The notes beneath the pieces were generated by a model, which saw only the letters and a list, made by a program, of their open reading frames with translations, had not been told where the DNA came from and did not search any database. Positions 9,342 through 19,966 of a stretch of 20,000 nt of DNA are shown in pieces; position 1 is the stretch's first letter; each line of letters opens with the position of its first letter. This DNA is from Chondrilla cf. caribensis (taxonomy: Eukaryota; Porifera; Demospongiae; Chondrillida; Chondrillidae). The position numbers and the translations under genes were made by a program. The DNA is taken from positions 567,501 to 587,500 of the forward strand of contig OZ026565.1 in assembly GCA_964020155.1 (NCBI GenBank). The letters run 5' to 3'.

Positions 9342-9923
9342 CAGAGATATCTAATAATATTACAATTTATTATTTAATATTTAATATTAATGTTTTATTA
9401 TTTACGATTTATTATTGAATTTTGTAAATACACACAAACACTCTACTTATAATATAATCAATGTACAGTATAATTAAAATATTTTAAAATGAATAATATT
9501 GAATCAATTTTACATGTACACATGCTTTTCTGTATAATCTAGACAATAATATCTACTTCATATATATCTTTGTATATTTTTAACACAAGCTTTACAAAAT
9601 AATAAAATTATGCATATGACATATTATAGTTATTAATGTATTACAAGAATTTGTGATTTGATTAATTATAACTTAAATATAACATTACATATACAAATAA
9701 TTAAGTGGTTATGTATATTATTTAGGATTATATACATGAATTTGATCAATTACAAATACGTATTATGTCATTGTAATGTTCCCACATGGACGTAAGGAAG
9801 GGAATAAGTAATATTTGTGTACAGAACTGCAATGGTGTCATTTCTATTCCTTTTTACAAATAATACTGGAACTGTATGATACGATAGTTTATCATGTTTG
9901 TATGTACATTCTAATATACGTAG
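9342..9923. other. AT-rich probable 3' UTR and intergenic DNA
   Basis: Very AT-rich sequence following the kinase stop, with many TTATTAT/TTAATAT stretches. I see no supported gene in it. It probably holds the kinase 3' UTR, or an intron if the alternative exon at 9924 is used. Confidence 0.5.
9601..9606 (+). terminator. Possible polyadenylation signal AATAAA for the kinase gene
   Basis: A canonical AATAAA lies 260 bases after the kinase stop codon in very AT-rich DNA. In such composition the hexamer can occur by chance, so this is a candidate only. Confidence 0.35.
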
Positions 9924-10075
9924 GTGTTATAGAGCTTGTGGTGACTGGTCAGGGGATTCTACCTTCTGCTGCTGGTCACCATGGGCTACCTCGTGTCCAC
10001 ATACATCAAACCATACAACACAAATACAGATGTGTGCACATGCTCCCTCCCACGGCCTCTCCACTATTCATGTGA
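9924..10075 (+). other. Possible alternative last exon of the kinase gene
   Basis: The kinase polyQ codons end in CAAG followed by GTAGAC (9303-9309), a fair donor in phase 1. An acceptor ending TACGTAG at 9923 is followed by an open frame in the matching phase to a TGA at 10073-10075, adding about 50 residues starting GVIELVVTGQGILPS. Use of this exon would replace the CCIQ end. The evidence is only phase agreement and a weak acceptor, so chance is not excluded. Confidence 0.25.
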
Positions 10076-10336
10076 TGCATCACAGCACAAATTAATGTCA
10101 ATTGAAGAAATTAGCATAATGATACACTGAAAATGTACTCACAAATATTTTCTGAAAACACATCTACATATGTTTTGCGTATATTGTGTGTATGTATATG
10201 AGTTCAACTGACTTGATTTAAAAACATGAGTTGAAACAAAAGAATATGTAATATTTACGTACTGTTTGTTGCTCAGTACATGCGTAGTAGGGGATTCCCC
10301 TAATCCTGTTGCTATGTTACATCATAATTCAGCCAA

Positions 10337-10817
10337 TCACTGGTCATCAGCATAACAGCTACTTGGAGGGGGTGGGGAGAGGTAGGCGTGGTGAATCATC
10401 CATCCCATATTGTTACGAATCATGCACGAGTAGTAACCGAAATCACTTCGCTGTATCCTGTAAAGGTAGAGGGTGGATGATGTAATCTCACTCTTTTGTT
10501 GCGCAATGTTGGATTGGGAGGAGGAAATCCCGGGTGTGGATTGCACAATCCTGTATCTGGTGTTGTTATGGGCTACAATGGTGGTGTTGTGCCTGTACCA
10601 GGATATGGTGGGGAGGGGGAGTCCACTGGCAGCACACGAGAACACGGCAGTTTCAATGCACTCCAAACGCAAATTCTTAGGACGGGCAACAAACTCCAGA
10701 ACACCTTCATAGGTGAAAGTGAATATTTCATTTATAAGACAATAGTGTGTATTAGACTACATAGATATGTAGATGAAAGGTATGTATGTATCCATGTATA
10801 TATACTGTACACATACG

Positions 10818-10873
<56 letters not shown>

Positions 10874-11251
10874 CACACACACACACATACCCACATGACT
10901 ATTCAAAAGTTGCTTACGTTTCTGACACTTTGTGCCAGCGAATCCCATTGGACAATCCGTTCTCACATCAGATGAGTTTGCTGCTGCACATTCTCTTTGT
11001 AAGAGCAAGTTCACTGAGTTCAGAGGTGAGCCGACCAATTCACTGTCATTGCTGGCAACAAAGAAATTCATCTTCACTTTATTGTTGGAGGCAGTGTTGG
11101 CAGGTAACTCAGTGTTGTGTGGGACGCTGTAACAGGCCGGCATTGTGACTGTGAACTCTACAGGGACAGTACAACAGTTTAGAATCCAACAGAAAGCTAC
11201 GAAACTGTGTATGCTTCCATACTGTATGCTCAAAACATTGTATTTACAAAC

Positions 11252-11343
<92 letters not shown>

Positions 11344-11518
11344 TCCAAATGATGATGCTCACTTGATAACTGATCCGGCAGCAAACCACTAACATTAATG
11401 CCCAATGATCCTAAGTATTCATAATGACTTCGATCAAAGGAACTGTTGTGTGTCCATACCCAATTGTACCTGATCTGTATAGTATGGGATTAAAACACTT
11501 TACGTAGCTGATTTTATT

Positions 11519-11579
<61 letters not shown>

Positions 11580-13349
11580 GAGAGAGATGTTATATGCATC
11601 CACACACACACAGAAGCTCCTATGCATGGTGTATACAGACACTCCTGTAGTCCTATCTAACCGCACAAGTTTACCTAACCTGCACTTCATACAATGTAAA
11701 GGGGAGGATCCTAAGTCTGGCCCCGCCTAGCTCACCATCAGCTTACCCACAACTTCCCACCTTATTTCCTAATGAGCTCAACACTCCATTTTAAATCACT
11801 CCTAAATGCACTCAATTAAGATAATGTGTTGTTATAATACAGTATTGTGAGAAAGCTGCCACATTTTGAATTGAATGAAGACCAGCTACCATGCTCTATG
11901 CTGGGGAAGTGAGGTGAAACGTTGCTATGGTCACAAATAACATGGCTGACATTGTGTATCATCAATAATTATTCAGTACATGCACACCCACACAACACTC
12001 ACATACACACAATCATTCACCCACACCCACCCACCCACACCGACACCCACCCCCACCCACACACCCACACACTCACACCGACACCCACCCCCACCCCCAC
12101 ACACACATACACACAAACCTTTTCTTCCGCTTTCCAGTAACACTGTAGACTACTCTTAGAAGTAGACAATATGACAGGGTTCTCCTCGTTGACTTTCACC
12201 CCGTTGAGAATTATCACAACTAACAGAAGTGGACAGTAAAGAATATGATGAACAATTGCATCACATCATGCTTGAATTAATGCAACGACATACATATTCT
12301 CTACAAAAAAAATCATTGCAGTTATTGCTTAATATTGGATTTAAAAGATTATCACATGTAAATTGTTGAATTAATCAGAAAATGGTGTAATTATTCACCA
12401 ATATTTCAAGAACCTACGTACTGGATTTTGATTATTGAGAGGATCAGATTTTATAAATATTTAATTTTGGGGCTCAAACCCAAATCGGATCTACCTTTGC
12501 TTGCCATAAGCAAACATCACGTAATGAAACTAACAAATAACGTTTGCTGCTTTGCTGTAAACTCTATAAACCGCTTAAAGCGACTACGGTTGAACAAACA
12601 GTGGCTTTTCATGGGGTATATATCTTCCATATAAAAAAAAACATGGAAAAAGTAATATATCTTCCATTTGACGGCTAAACCGTTTCTGAATCAGTTGATG
12701 CACATACGTTTGTGCGCTTGTAGCTAGTAGTATGCGTGTAGAGTTACATGCACCTTGTGGTGTTTACAACCAGCTCAATAGTATGAAACACGATTTCAAT
12801 GTTGGTCGCGTTACTGTAGGAAAAACAACATTTTGAAAGACTAGAGCTTCTCCGCCAACCAAACTACAAACCGCGCTTGTTGATACAACAGCCCCTCAAC
12901 ATGGTGGCCCCTGCCTACAAACATGACGCCGACCAAAACAAGCTCGCCACAACACGGATTAATTACCACGGTCGTCCCGCAAGCAGCACTGAGGGCGAGC
13001 CAACAACTCGCGGTCACATTGACCACCACGAATCATGGAGATACGTTCTAGCAGAATATGAACATTTCGGAGCGAATCAGCTCACGTTCGTACACGCGTT
13101 AGCATCTGATCAGTGTTCTTGTTGCGCTCAAAGCAGGATCGAGTTTACATTACTACGGTTGTACGAGCGTGCGCGCGCGATCGACTGTCCGTACAAATTT
13201 CAGAAGAGAAAACTCGGCAGTTTACCTTTCTTAACCCTTCCAGCTTCTTCGAGGCGATGGCAATAAAACTGGAAGCTTGAAAAACTCTCTTTCAGAAGGA
13301 GCGACATCCAAAGAACCAGCAGTAACGTCTTGCTGCTTGAAAACACCAT
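10337..13349 (-). CDS. Secreted immunoglobulin-domain protein, 314 residues (5 exons)
   Basis: Exons on the minus strand: 13349-13226, 12219-12119, 11474-11363, 11157-10918 and 10704-10337. Phases agree throughout and the sum is 945 nt. Exon 1 encodes a signal peptide (hydrophobic TLLLVLWMSLLL, likely cut near residue 24). Residues about 194-300 form an Ig (I-set type) domain: Cys216, Trp228, and DFGYYSC with Cys286. The region from 42 to 112 has Cys and Trp residues and may be a divergent first Ig-like fold. A segment CPMGFAGTKC (about 180-190) resembles the end of an EGF-like module. Several N-glycosylation sequons are present (for example HNSS, NVS, NDS, HNTT). No membrane segment follows the Ig domain and the protein stops after a short Pro-rich tail, so it is probably secreted. 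Role unknown; adhesion or ligand binding is inference. It lies about 270 bases downstream of UBA3 in the same direction. Confidence 0.75.
10818..10890. repeat. (CA)n microsatellite, Ig gene intron 4
   Basis: CA run; on the sense strand it begins about 27 bases after the exon 4 donor. Confidence 0.95.
11257..11341. repeat. (CA)n microsatellite, Ig gene intron 3
   Basis: Perfect CA run of about 42 units; on the sense strand it begins about 22 bases after the exon 3 donor. Confidence 0.97.
11521..11575. repeat. (CA)n microsatellite, Ig gene intron 2
   Basis: Near-perfect CA run about 47 bases upstream of the exon 3 acceptor on the sense strand. Between 11576 and 11980 the intron is unique sequence with no supported feature. 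Confidence 0.95.
11980..12117. repeat. CACCCA/CACACA-rich simple repeat at Ig gene exon 2 donor
   Basis: C-rich on the plus strand, so the sense strand is GTGTGGGTGGG-like and G-rich. It begins at the exon 2 donor, which reads GTTTGTGTGTATG. Confidence 0.9.
12840..13225. other. GC-rich block in intron 1 of the Ig gene, with open frames on both strands
   Basis: This block is richer in G, C and CpG than its surroundings (for example GTGCGCGCGCGATCG near 13170-13184). An open frame of 129 codons runs on the plus strand from 12877 to 13266, through the antisense of exon 1 of the Ig gene, and a 62-codon frame runs on the minus strand at 13029-12841. Neither shows a recognisable domain. It could be a promoter-type CpG-rich region, an antisense transcript, or an uncharacterised exon. 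The rest of the intron (12220-12839) is AT-rich with nothing I can name. Confidence 0.3.
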
Positions 13350-13619
13350 CCTTCGCAGCCCGCCTAGAACTCTCAAGTCTGCTTCTTGAAATTCGATATG
13401 GTGTCAACAGCAACGCTTCTGGGAAGTCGGGAAGAGTCAACCGCACGCGTTAGAACGATAACAATATTCATAGCCCACTTAACTATATTCATACGCAACT
13501 GTCAGATACAATGAATGTCATTAAAACAACGCGGTAACCATTGAATGTACTTCGGGTATTGGGTTCGCCTGTTGAAGAGTTTAGCAATGAATTCTGATGG
13601 CGATACACTTTCCAGCTGT

Positions 13620-16600
13620 TCACTCCATGTTGTAGTTGTATTTGAGTATGGCAATAATGGGCTTCGGTGAGGTCACATCCCCAATCACAATTTGATGACC
13701 ATCTTCCAATCCAAGTTCTGAATGGAACAACCAAAGAACATTATAGAATGGCAATTAACCCTTAACATTCAGATCTTTAGAACAAAATAATAAAAAGTTG
13801 GCACACTGGCAAATTGTGAGGTGATCCAACTACTGAAATGGTCCTATTACTGAGGTGGTCTCATTACTGAGGTGGTCTCATTACTGAGGTGGTCCCATTA
13901 CTGAGGTGGTCCTATTACTGAGGTGGTCCCATTACTGAGGTGGTCTCATTACTGAGATGGTCCTATTACTGAGGTGGTCCTATTACTGAGGTGGTCCTAT
14001 TACTGAGGTGGTCTCATTACTGAGGTGGTCTCATTACTGAGGTGGTCCCATTACTGAGGTGGTCTCATTACTGAGGTGGTCCTATTACTGAGGCGGTCCT
14101 ATTACTGAGGTGGTCCTATTACCAAGGTAGTCCTTAGATGTGGTACTATATACCACACTTACACACACTACCATGTACATAATTCTGACCAGGGAGCTTC
14201 TTCTTGAGGTTTGGCTTGGTTGCTTGCTCGAGAGAAGGTATTGAAGGCATGTATAAGGATTTGTTCTTCCCATTCACAACTGTTGTCAATCCAGGATTCT
14301 TGAGTAGTCTAAGAAAGGAATGGTAGTGTGTATGTGTGTGTGTGTGCATGCGTGCGTGTGCGTGTATTTGTTTGCGTGTGTATGTATGTGCTTGGATACA
14401 AGCCTCATAAAACCAACCATGCTAATATTCTGGCACTCACAACTGATTGTTCTCCATGAGAAACTCCCTCACATCTTTGAGTGTTGACTCCTCCGTGAAG
14501 GACAGGATAACCGGCTGAGAGGAGCAAGTAGGACAGTCCTCCTGGAGGAACGACCGGCCGACACATCATCACTTCAGCCCAGACTCCAGGAGCACACACA
14601 CACACCAGGAGCACGCACACACACCAGGAGCACACACACACACCAGGAGCACACACACACACCAGGAGCACACACACACACACCAGGAGCACACACACAC
14701 ACCAGGAGCACACACACACCAGGAGCACACACACACACCAGGAGCACACACACACCAGGAGCACACACACACCAGGAGCACACACACACACCAGGAGCAC
14801 AAACACACAAACCACTCAGTGGACGATCTGGAGCTGATTCCAAATGTTCCGTGGTACCCCCTCTGAGATTGACCACTACAGTAGGACCTCTCCATACAAA
14901 GGACACATTTGGACCAGCTAAGTTGTACACTGTAGAGAGGTTGCCCACTCTTCAGAGATGAAGACAGTGGAACCTCTTCATAAAGGACACATTTGGACTG
15001 GCTAATTTGTCCACTGTAGAGACTACTAGAGAGGTTGCCCACTCTTCAGAGGTGAAAATTGTACCATCACTACAATGTATTAACACTATAGGGAAGTCTA
15101 TTTCTGGTGCCTTAAAAGTGTCCTTTGTAGGGAGGTAGTTTCTATGGTGTCCTTTACTCTAAGTGTCCTCTACTATAAGTTCCACCATATAACAACCACA
15201 GTTAAACTCCTAGAGATGAACTATGCATAAGGGACCCACAAACTCAGTTCTTGTTATCAGATGTTCTTCTTATCAGGATGTGCTTACTACATGTACACTA
15301 CTACAGCAAACCTACAAAGACTAAGAAAACTTGTTTACATTGGGCAGCAATTTGTCTCAAGGCTGTTTGTCTGACGAGTTTCTACTGTATACAGTGGAAC
15401 AACAACGATAAACTCCACATCTAACCAGGGCAACACGGTGTACACCGAAGATTACCTGGAGTGCAACAATGATAAACTCCACATCTAACCAGGGTAACAC
15501 AGTGTACACCGAAGATTACCTGGAGTGCAACAATGATAAACTCCACATCTAACCAGGGTAACACAGTGTACACCGCTGATCACCTGGAGTGCACCCCACC
15601 ACAAACACGCAGCACGGTCGAACATCCTTAACACGAAACTCTACGGAGAACTATAAAACTTCCAAGTCAACAGTGCTTGAATAATGTCAGCAGTAAAGTA
15701 AGGGACTTGGCAAATTTGTCAAGAGGAGAGATATTTCACGCGGAGAGATTTTGTGTGAACGAGGTCCAACTGTAGTAGGACATCACACCACACACAGCCC
15801 AATGTACGTACCTTCTTCTCTGCCTGGTATGTGTACGTGTAGATTCCCTCCACGTCATTGAACATCATGTAGTTTTGCATGTAGGGGGCACATGTTGAAG
15901 CGATCTTGAAGGCTTCGGTGGCCAGCGAAGCTGCAAGGCAACAGAAGAGCAAAATCAGACCTCAAACTGCCAGCATTACAGCACAGCGCATGACAGCAGT
16001 CCTTTCACAGTGATAGTGTGTGTGTGGCCACAGGCATACCTGCAAACACAGTATATGTTCACTTATATGATACATATGTATTATAACACATATAATTACA
16101 CATAATAAATATACATAATACACTATTATAGCTACGTAAATTTACAGTGAATAGTCCTTAATCCGCTGCAATTCGCTTTCAAAGAATATGGTGGATTAAT
16201 GAGTTTGGTGGATTAACTGGATATTCATTGGTACTTGTACATTATATTGGTACTGGGGAATTGTGGTAGATTAAAAGGTTTGGTGGATAAAGTGGTGGGG
16301 GATTAAAAAGGATTCACTGTAAACACTTACTTATAGGATGGATAGGTATGGATAGATAGATACACAAAGTGAAACATATATACATATGCTACATATTATA
16401 ACTAATATAATACATATTGTATATATATATTATGTATTAAAATGTGTATTGCTATATTATATACAATGCACACGTAGTAATTGTATTGTCACTGTACAAC
16501 GACGGTCAATGGTGTGGTTACAATGGGATAATTGGAAAGGAGGAACTGAGGAAAGTGATGTAAAGAGATCCGACTGGAAACGAAATGTGATCCCATCCCA

Positions 16601-17480
16601 CACAAGAATCATTAAAACGATCCTTTGAACACAATTTGCCCTTAATGTAACGTGAAGTACGTAGTATGATCCACTAGTACACTAGGAATGTAGCGAACGA
16701 CACCCTTCTAAAGGAGGCAGACAATGAAGGTGGAATGTCTGTATTCATCAGCCTGGCGACCCACACACGCCGCACGGTCGAACCTGCTATGACTGCGTTG
16801 GTCGAGGCAACAGCTGGAATGATGTGCTTGACCACGCCTTGTGTTAATTGGTAGGAAACTCCCTGGATGCCGTACTGATCTGCCCGCGCCTTGGCCTTCT
16901 CAAAGAGCCAGATGATGTGGTCCGGGTTGTCGCCGTCAATGGCCACTCCGGCTGTAGCGGGGGGAAATTCGAGGGAACAGCAAGAACATGACAACAACAA
17001 TACACAGAGATATAAACCACACCCCCGATGGCATATCTCATGCTTCAGATCAGCTACAATGTTTTCTTAATATCCTACTGTTTCAGATCGGTTATAAATT
17101 TTCATATTTTTTCTTTATTTCACACACAGTAGGTATACACTATATCAATATTCATCTATTTCATATATATCATAGCATGTTCACAGATACCAAATGGAGA
17201 CACTACATAGTCTGAGAGCTTGAGAGAACTTATGACTCTACATCTTAAACATACATCTACAGTCTCTACTAGAGGTGAACTTTCAATGGTGCCTTGCTGT
17301 TACAGTGGGACCTGTCTATAATGGTCACTTTGGGACCCCAAAAGTGGCTGTTATACAGAGACGGGCTGTATGGTTGAATTGTACACTTTTTGGACTTAGT
17401 GACCTGGTTGGTATAAAAGGTGACCTGTCAATATAGTGAAAATCATACATATGTATGTGTGCTTCACTGCGGCATTATTG

Positions 17481-17530
<50 letters not shown>

Positions 17531-19138
17531 GCGTGTGTGCGTGCGTGTGTGTATGTGCGTGCGTGCATGCATGTGTGTGTACATGTGTGTGTATGCATGT
17601 GGACACTCCAGTACTGCCAGTATTGTAATGAATGCATGCAAACACCCATGAATAACATCATAAACGAGACCTGAAAAGTACCAATGTAAGTACATAACAC
17701 CAATACAGGCACTCACCTCCAAACGGTTCCTCTTTTGGCCATAGAATGATCTTGGCATATTCCACGCAGTGTTCTGGCAAGCGCGGCGTGTGTGCTATTG
17801 TGCAGAGAGGGTAGGTCACCTGGAGGGGTTGAGAGGAAGGAAGAATAGGTCAACTGAAGGTGGAAATTATATGTGGGTAGAGTATAGATGTCCACTCAGT
17901 ACAGTCTACAATGATGGGGAGATCTCAACATGTGGGTGGATTATAGAGGTTCACTCAGTACAGTCTACAATGATGGGGAGATCTCAAAATGTAGGTAGAT
18001 TATAGAGGTTCACTCAGTACAGTCTACAATGATGGGGAGATCTCAACATGTGGGTAGATTATAGAGGTTCACTCAGTACAGTCTACAATGATGGGGAGAT
18101 CTCAACATGTGGGTAGATTATAGAGGTTCACTCAGTACAGTCTACAGTGATGGGGAGATCTCAACATGCGGGTAGATTATAGAGGTTCACTCAGTATAGT
18201 CTACAATGATGGGGAAATCTCAACATGTGGGTAGATTATAGAGGTCCACTCAGTACAGTCTACAATGATGGGGAGATCTCAACATGTGGGTAGATTATAG
18301 AGGTTCACTCAGTACAGTCTACAATGATGGGGAGATCTCAACATGTGGGTAGATTATGGAGGTTCACTCAGTACAGTCTACAATGATGGGGAGATCTCAA
18401 CATGTGGGTAGATTATAGAGGGTCACTCAGTACAGTCTACAATGATGGGGAGATCTCAACATGTGGGTAGATTGTAGAGGTTCACTCAGTACAGTCTACA
18501 ATGATGGGGGGATCTCAACATGTGGGTAGATTATAGAGGTTCACTCAGTACAGTCTACCAATTTGGTCCATAATCACACGCTCACCTGAGGAGGATATAG
18601 ATCTAACGTACAGTCCACACAGGGCATCAAACCAGGGAGGATAACCCTGGCATTACCCTTGAACCCTGAAAATGGGAGTGAACAGGGAAAATTACATAGC
18701 ATCCATGTACAGTACATACAAACATAAGGCCAACATGGCTACATACGCACATATGATAATATGTGTACACAAAAAACTAAAATTCTAAATATAGCGGAAA
18801 AATTTTACAAGGTAAAAATTTTGTATTTTTGTGATTTGGCGAACATTTATTCATGAGATCCTTACAAGCGAAAATATCAAAACACAAATACAGAATTAAT
18901 ATCACACAAAGGTTGTTTGAGAGCAAAAGTGTGAAATTTTCTTCTATGAATGTTTTCCTATCATACAGTATACTGGGTGAACAAACGCTCGTACCTTCAG
19001 TCCCACCATCCACCATTGGGACGATGGAGGACGGATCCAGCTGGTTGTCTTCGTCGTACTCAAGCAAACTGACCAACATCCCGTTCAACCATCGTCTGGC
19101 GAGGATCGAGTCTAGACCACAGACAATAAGGTGGAAAC
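13620..19138 (-). CDS. UBA3: NEDD8-activating enzyme E1 catalytic subunit UBA3, C-terminal two thirds (8 exons, 5' end outside window)
   Basis: Exons on the minus strand: 19138-18995, 18665-18586, 17819-17717, 16951-16784, 15930-15812, 14541-14441, 14308-14190 and 13717-13620. All phases agree (932 nt, about 310 residues; human UBA3 has about 460). With its partner NAE1, UBA3 activates NEDD8 and passes it to UBE2M for cullin neddylation. Matches to human UBA3 by eye: [40 protein letters not shown], the active-site cysteine in YPLCTIA (codon 17802-17804), [27 protein letters not shown], and [17 protein letters not shown]. Zinc-ligand pairs are CVDC and CPTC. The C-terminal ubiquitin-fold domain (UBE2M docking) ends [18 protein letters not shown], against human ELGLVDGQELAVADVTTP. 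The protein ends NYNME. The ATP-binding N-terminal exons are not within 19139-20000 as far as I can see. Donor at 14189 is GTCAGA, a weak match. Confidence 0.95.
13838..14130. repeat. 17-base minisatellite, about 17 copies, UBA3 last intron
   Basis: Unit ATTACTGAGGTGGTCCC with CCT, CTC and CCC variants at the end. Spacing is a constant 17 bases. Confidence 0.97.
14586..14808. repeat. ACACACACACCAGGAGC minisatellite, about 13 copies
   Basis: The unit varies from 14 to 20 bases through changes in CA number. The array ends about 45 bases from the acceptor of the UBA3 exon that encodes the CPTC zinc ligands. Confidence 0.95.
14879..15187. mobile_element. Probable MITE-like element with imperfect terminal inverted repeats
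   Basis: Flanked by TA on both sides. The left end reads CAGTAGGACCTC..AAAGGACAC. The right end, reverse complemented, reads TGGTGGAACTTATAG..AGGACAC. Internally two related copies of the left end are in tandem (near 14885-14945 and 14965-15045), each with ATAAAGGACACATTTGGA-like sequence and TTGCCCACTCTTCAGAG. It lies in a UBA3 intron and has no coding capacity. Confidence 0.55.
15401..15595. repeat. 64-base tandem repeat, 3 copies
   Basis: GATAAACTCCACATCTAACC recurs at 15407, 15471 and 15535, exactly 64 bases apart, in the UBA3 intron before the CPTC exon. The final copy diverges after CACCG. Confidence 0.95.
16145..16319. mobile_element. MITE-like element with CAGTGAAT terminal inverted repeats and TA flanks
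   Basis: The left end CAGTGAAT..CCTTAATCC pairs with the right end, which reverse complements to CAGTGAATCCTTTTTAATCC; about 17 of 22 positions agree. A TA lies immediately outside each end, as in Tc1/mariner-type insertions. The inside is non-coding with internal copies of TTTGGTGGATTAA. About 175 bases, in a UBA3 intron. Confidence 0.7.
17301..17370. mobile_element. Short element or fragment related to the TACAGTGGGACCT family
   Basis: TACAGTGGGACCTGTCTATAA at the left and its weak inverted counterpart TTATACAGAGACGGGCTGTA at the right. The left end resembles the ends of the element at 14879. Probably a fragment or a very short non-autonomous copy. Confidence 0.4.
17484..17610. repeat. (GT)n microsatellite with GC interruptions
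   Basis: GT run followed by GCGT/GCAT blocks in a UBA3 intron. The sense strand is CA here, unlike most tracts in the window. Confidence 0.95.
17876..18562. repeat. 59-base minisatellite, 12 copies, UBA3 intron
   Basis: GTCTAC recurs at 17904, 17963, 18022 and so on to 18553, always 59 bases apart. The unit includes TTCACTCAGTACAGTCTACA and GGGGAGATCTCAACATGTGG. Copies differ mostly by single bases with no length change. It ends about 24 bases from a UBA3 exon donor (18585). Confidence 0.98.
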
Positions 19139-19876
19139 CTGAGGCAAAAGGGACACATGCTAACATGTGATGTCGAATATGGACTGCACGTACACGTACA
19201 TGAAGACCATGTTGCAACATGTGATGTCGAATACTAATGTACATATGTACATACAAGGACCATGCATGCTACATGTGATGTCAAATATGAACACATGTTC
19301 TGTACATACATATGTAGATACGAGGACCACGTTACAGCATGTGATGTCAAATACTGATATACATACAGATGTATGAAGACGATGTTACAAGATAGTGAAC
19401 AACCAACACACTCGAGTGTCATAGGTACATGTACAAGTAGTTTCACATATCCTCAGAAAACCATAGGGACCATTCTTCCACTTTCCTTCAAGAACATCTC
19501 TCTCCCCTGTGATACAATTCAACAGTTTATCCTCTACCTCACAATTCACCTACTTCCCTCTCCCAACCAACACTACGGTAGGAAGTCCTACAGGATGACC
19601 AGGGACGGACTCTGTTCCTCCACGCCCACGTCCCCACCTCCCACCTGCAAATCCTGCGTGAATCCCTGTAAGTGTACACACCCTGACCCGAGACAAGTTC
19701 CCAAAGGGAAACACACAGATCAGGTTACAAGGTTGTCACATTACACTGGGGCTTGTGTAATTCTGTTTTTATCTCATAGATGTGGTCGACTTACAAGAGA
19801 TCCTTGATTGAACTGTGTGTATGGTGTGTGAACATACTCTTCTTTCATATGTGTGTTCGTGTGTGTACGCTAGCTA
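19139..19876. other. UBA3 intron, no gene seen
   Basis: Upstream of the first UBA3 exon seen here. It holds a short array of about 54-base repeats (19160-19360) and then unique sequence. A 144-codon plus-strand frame at 19373-19807 has no recognisable domain. I looked on the minus strand for an exon encoding the stretch that precedes FHLIVCG and found no convincing one. Confidence 0.5.
19160..19360. repeat. About 54-base degenerate tandem repeat, 4 copies
   Basis: CATGTGATGTCRAATA recurs at 19164, 19218, 19272 and 19338, with GTACATACAAGGACCA-like spacers rich in TACATATGTACAT. Confidence 0.85.
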
Positions 19877-19893
19877 AAACACACCCATACCAT

Positions 19894-19966
<73 letters not shown>

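Noticed and set aside
19373..19807. 144-codon plus-strand frame rich in Ser, Pro and Cys
   Set aside because: No recognisable domain, no clear splice or promoter context, and it lies within an intron of UBA3 on the opposite strand.
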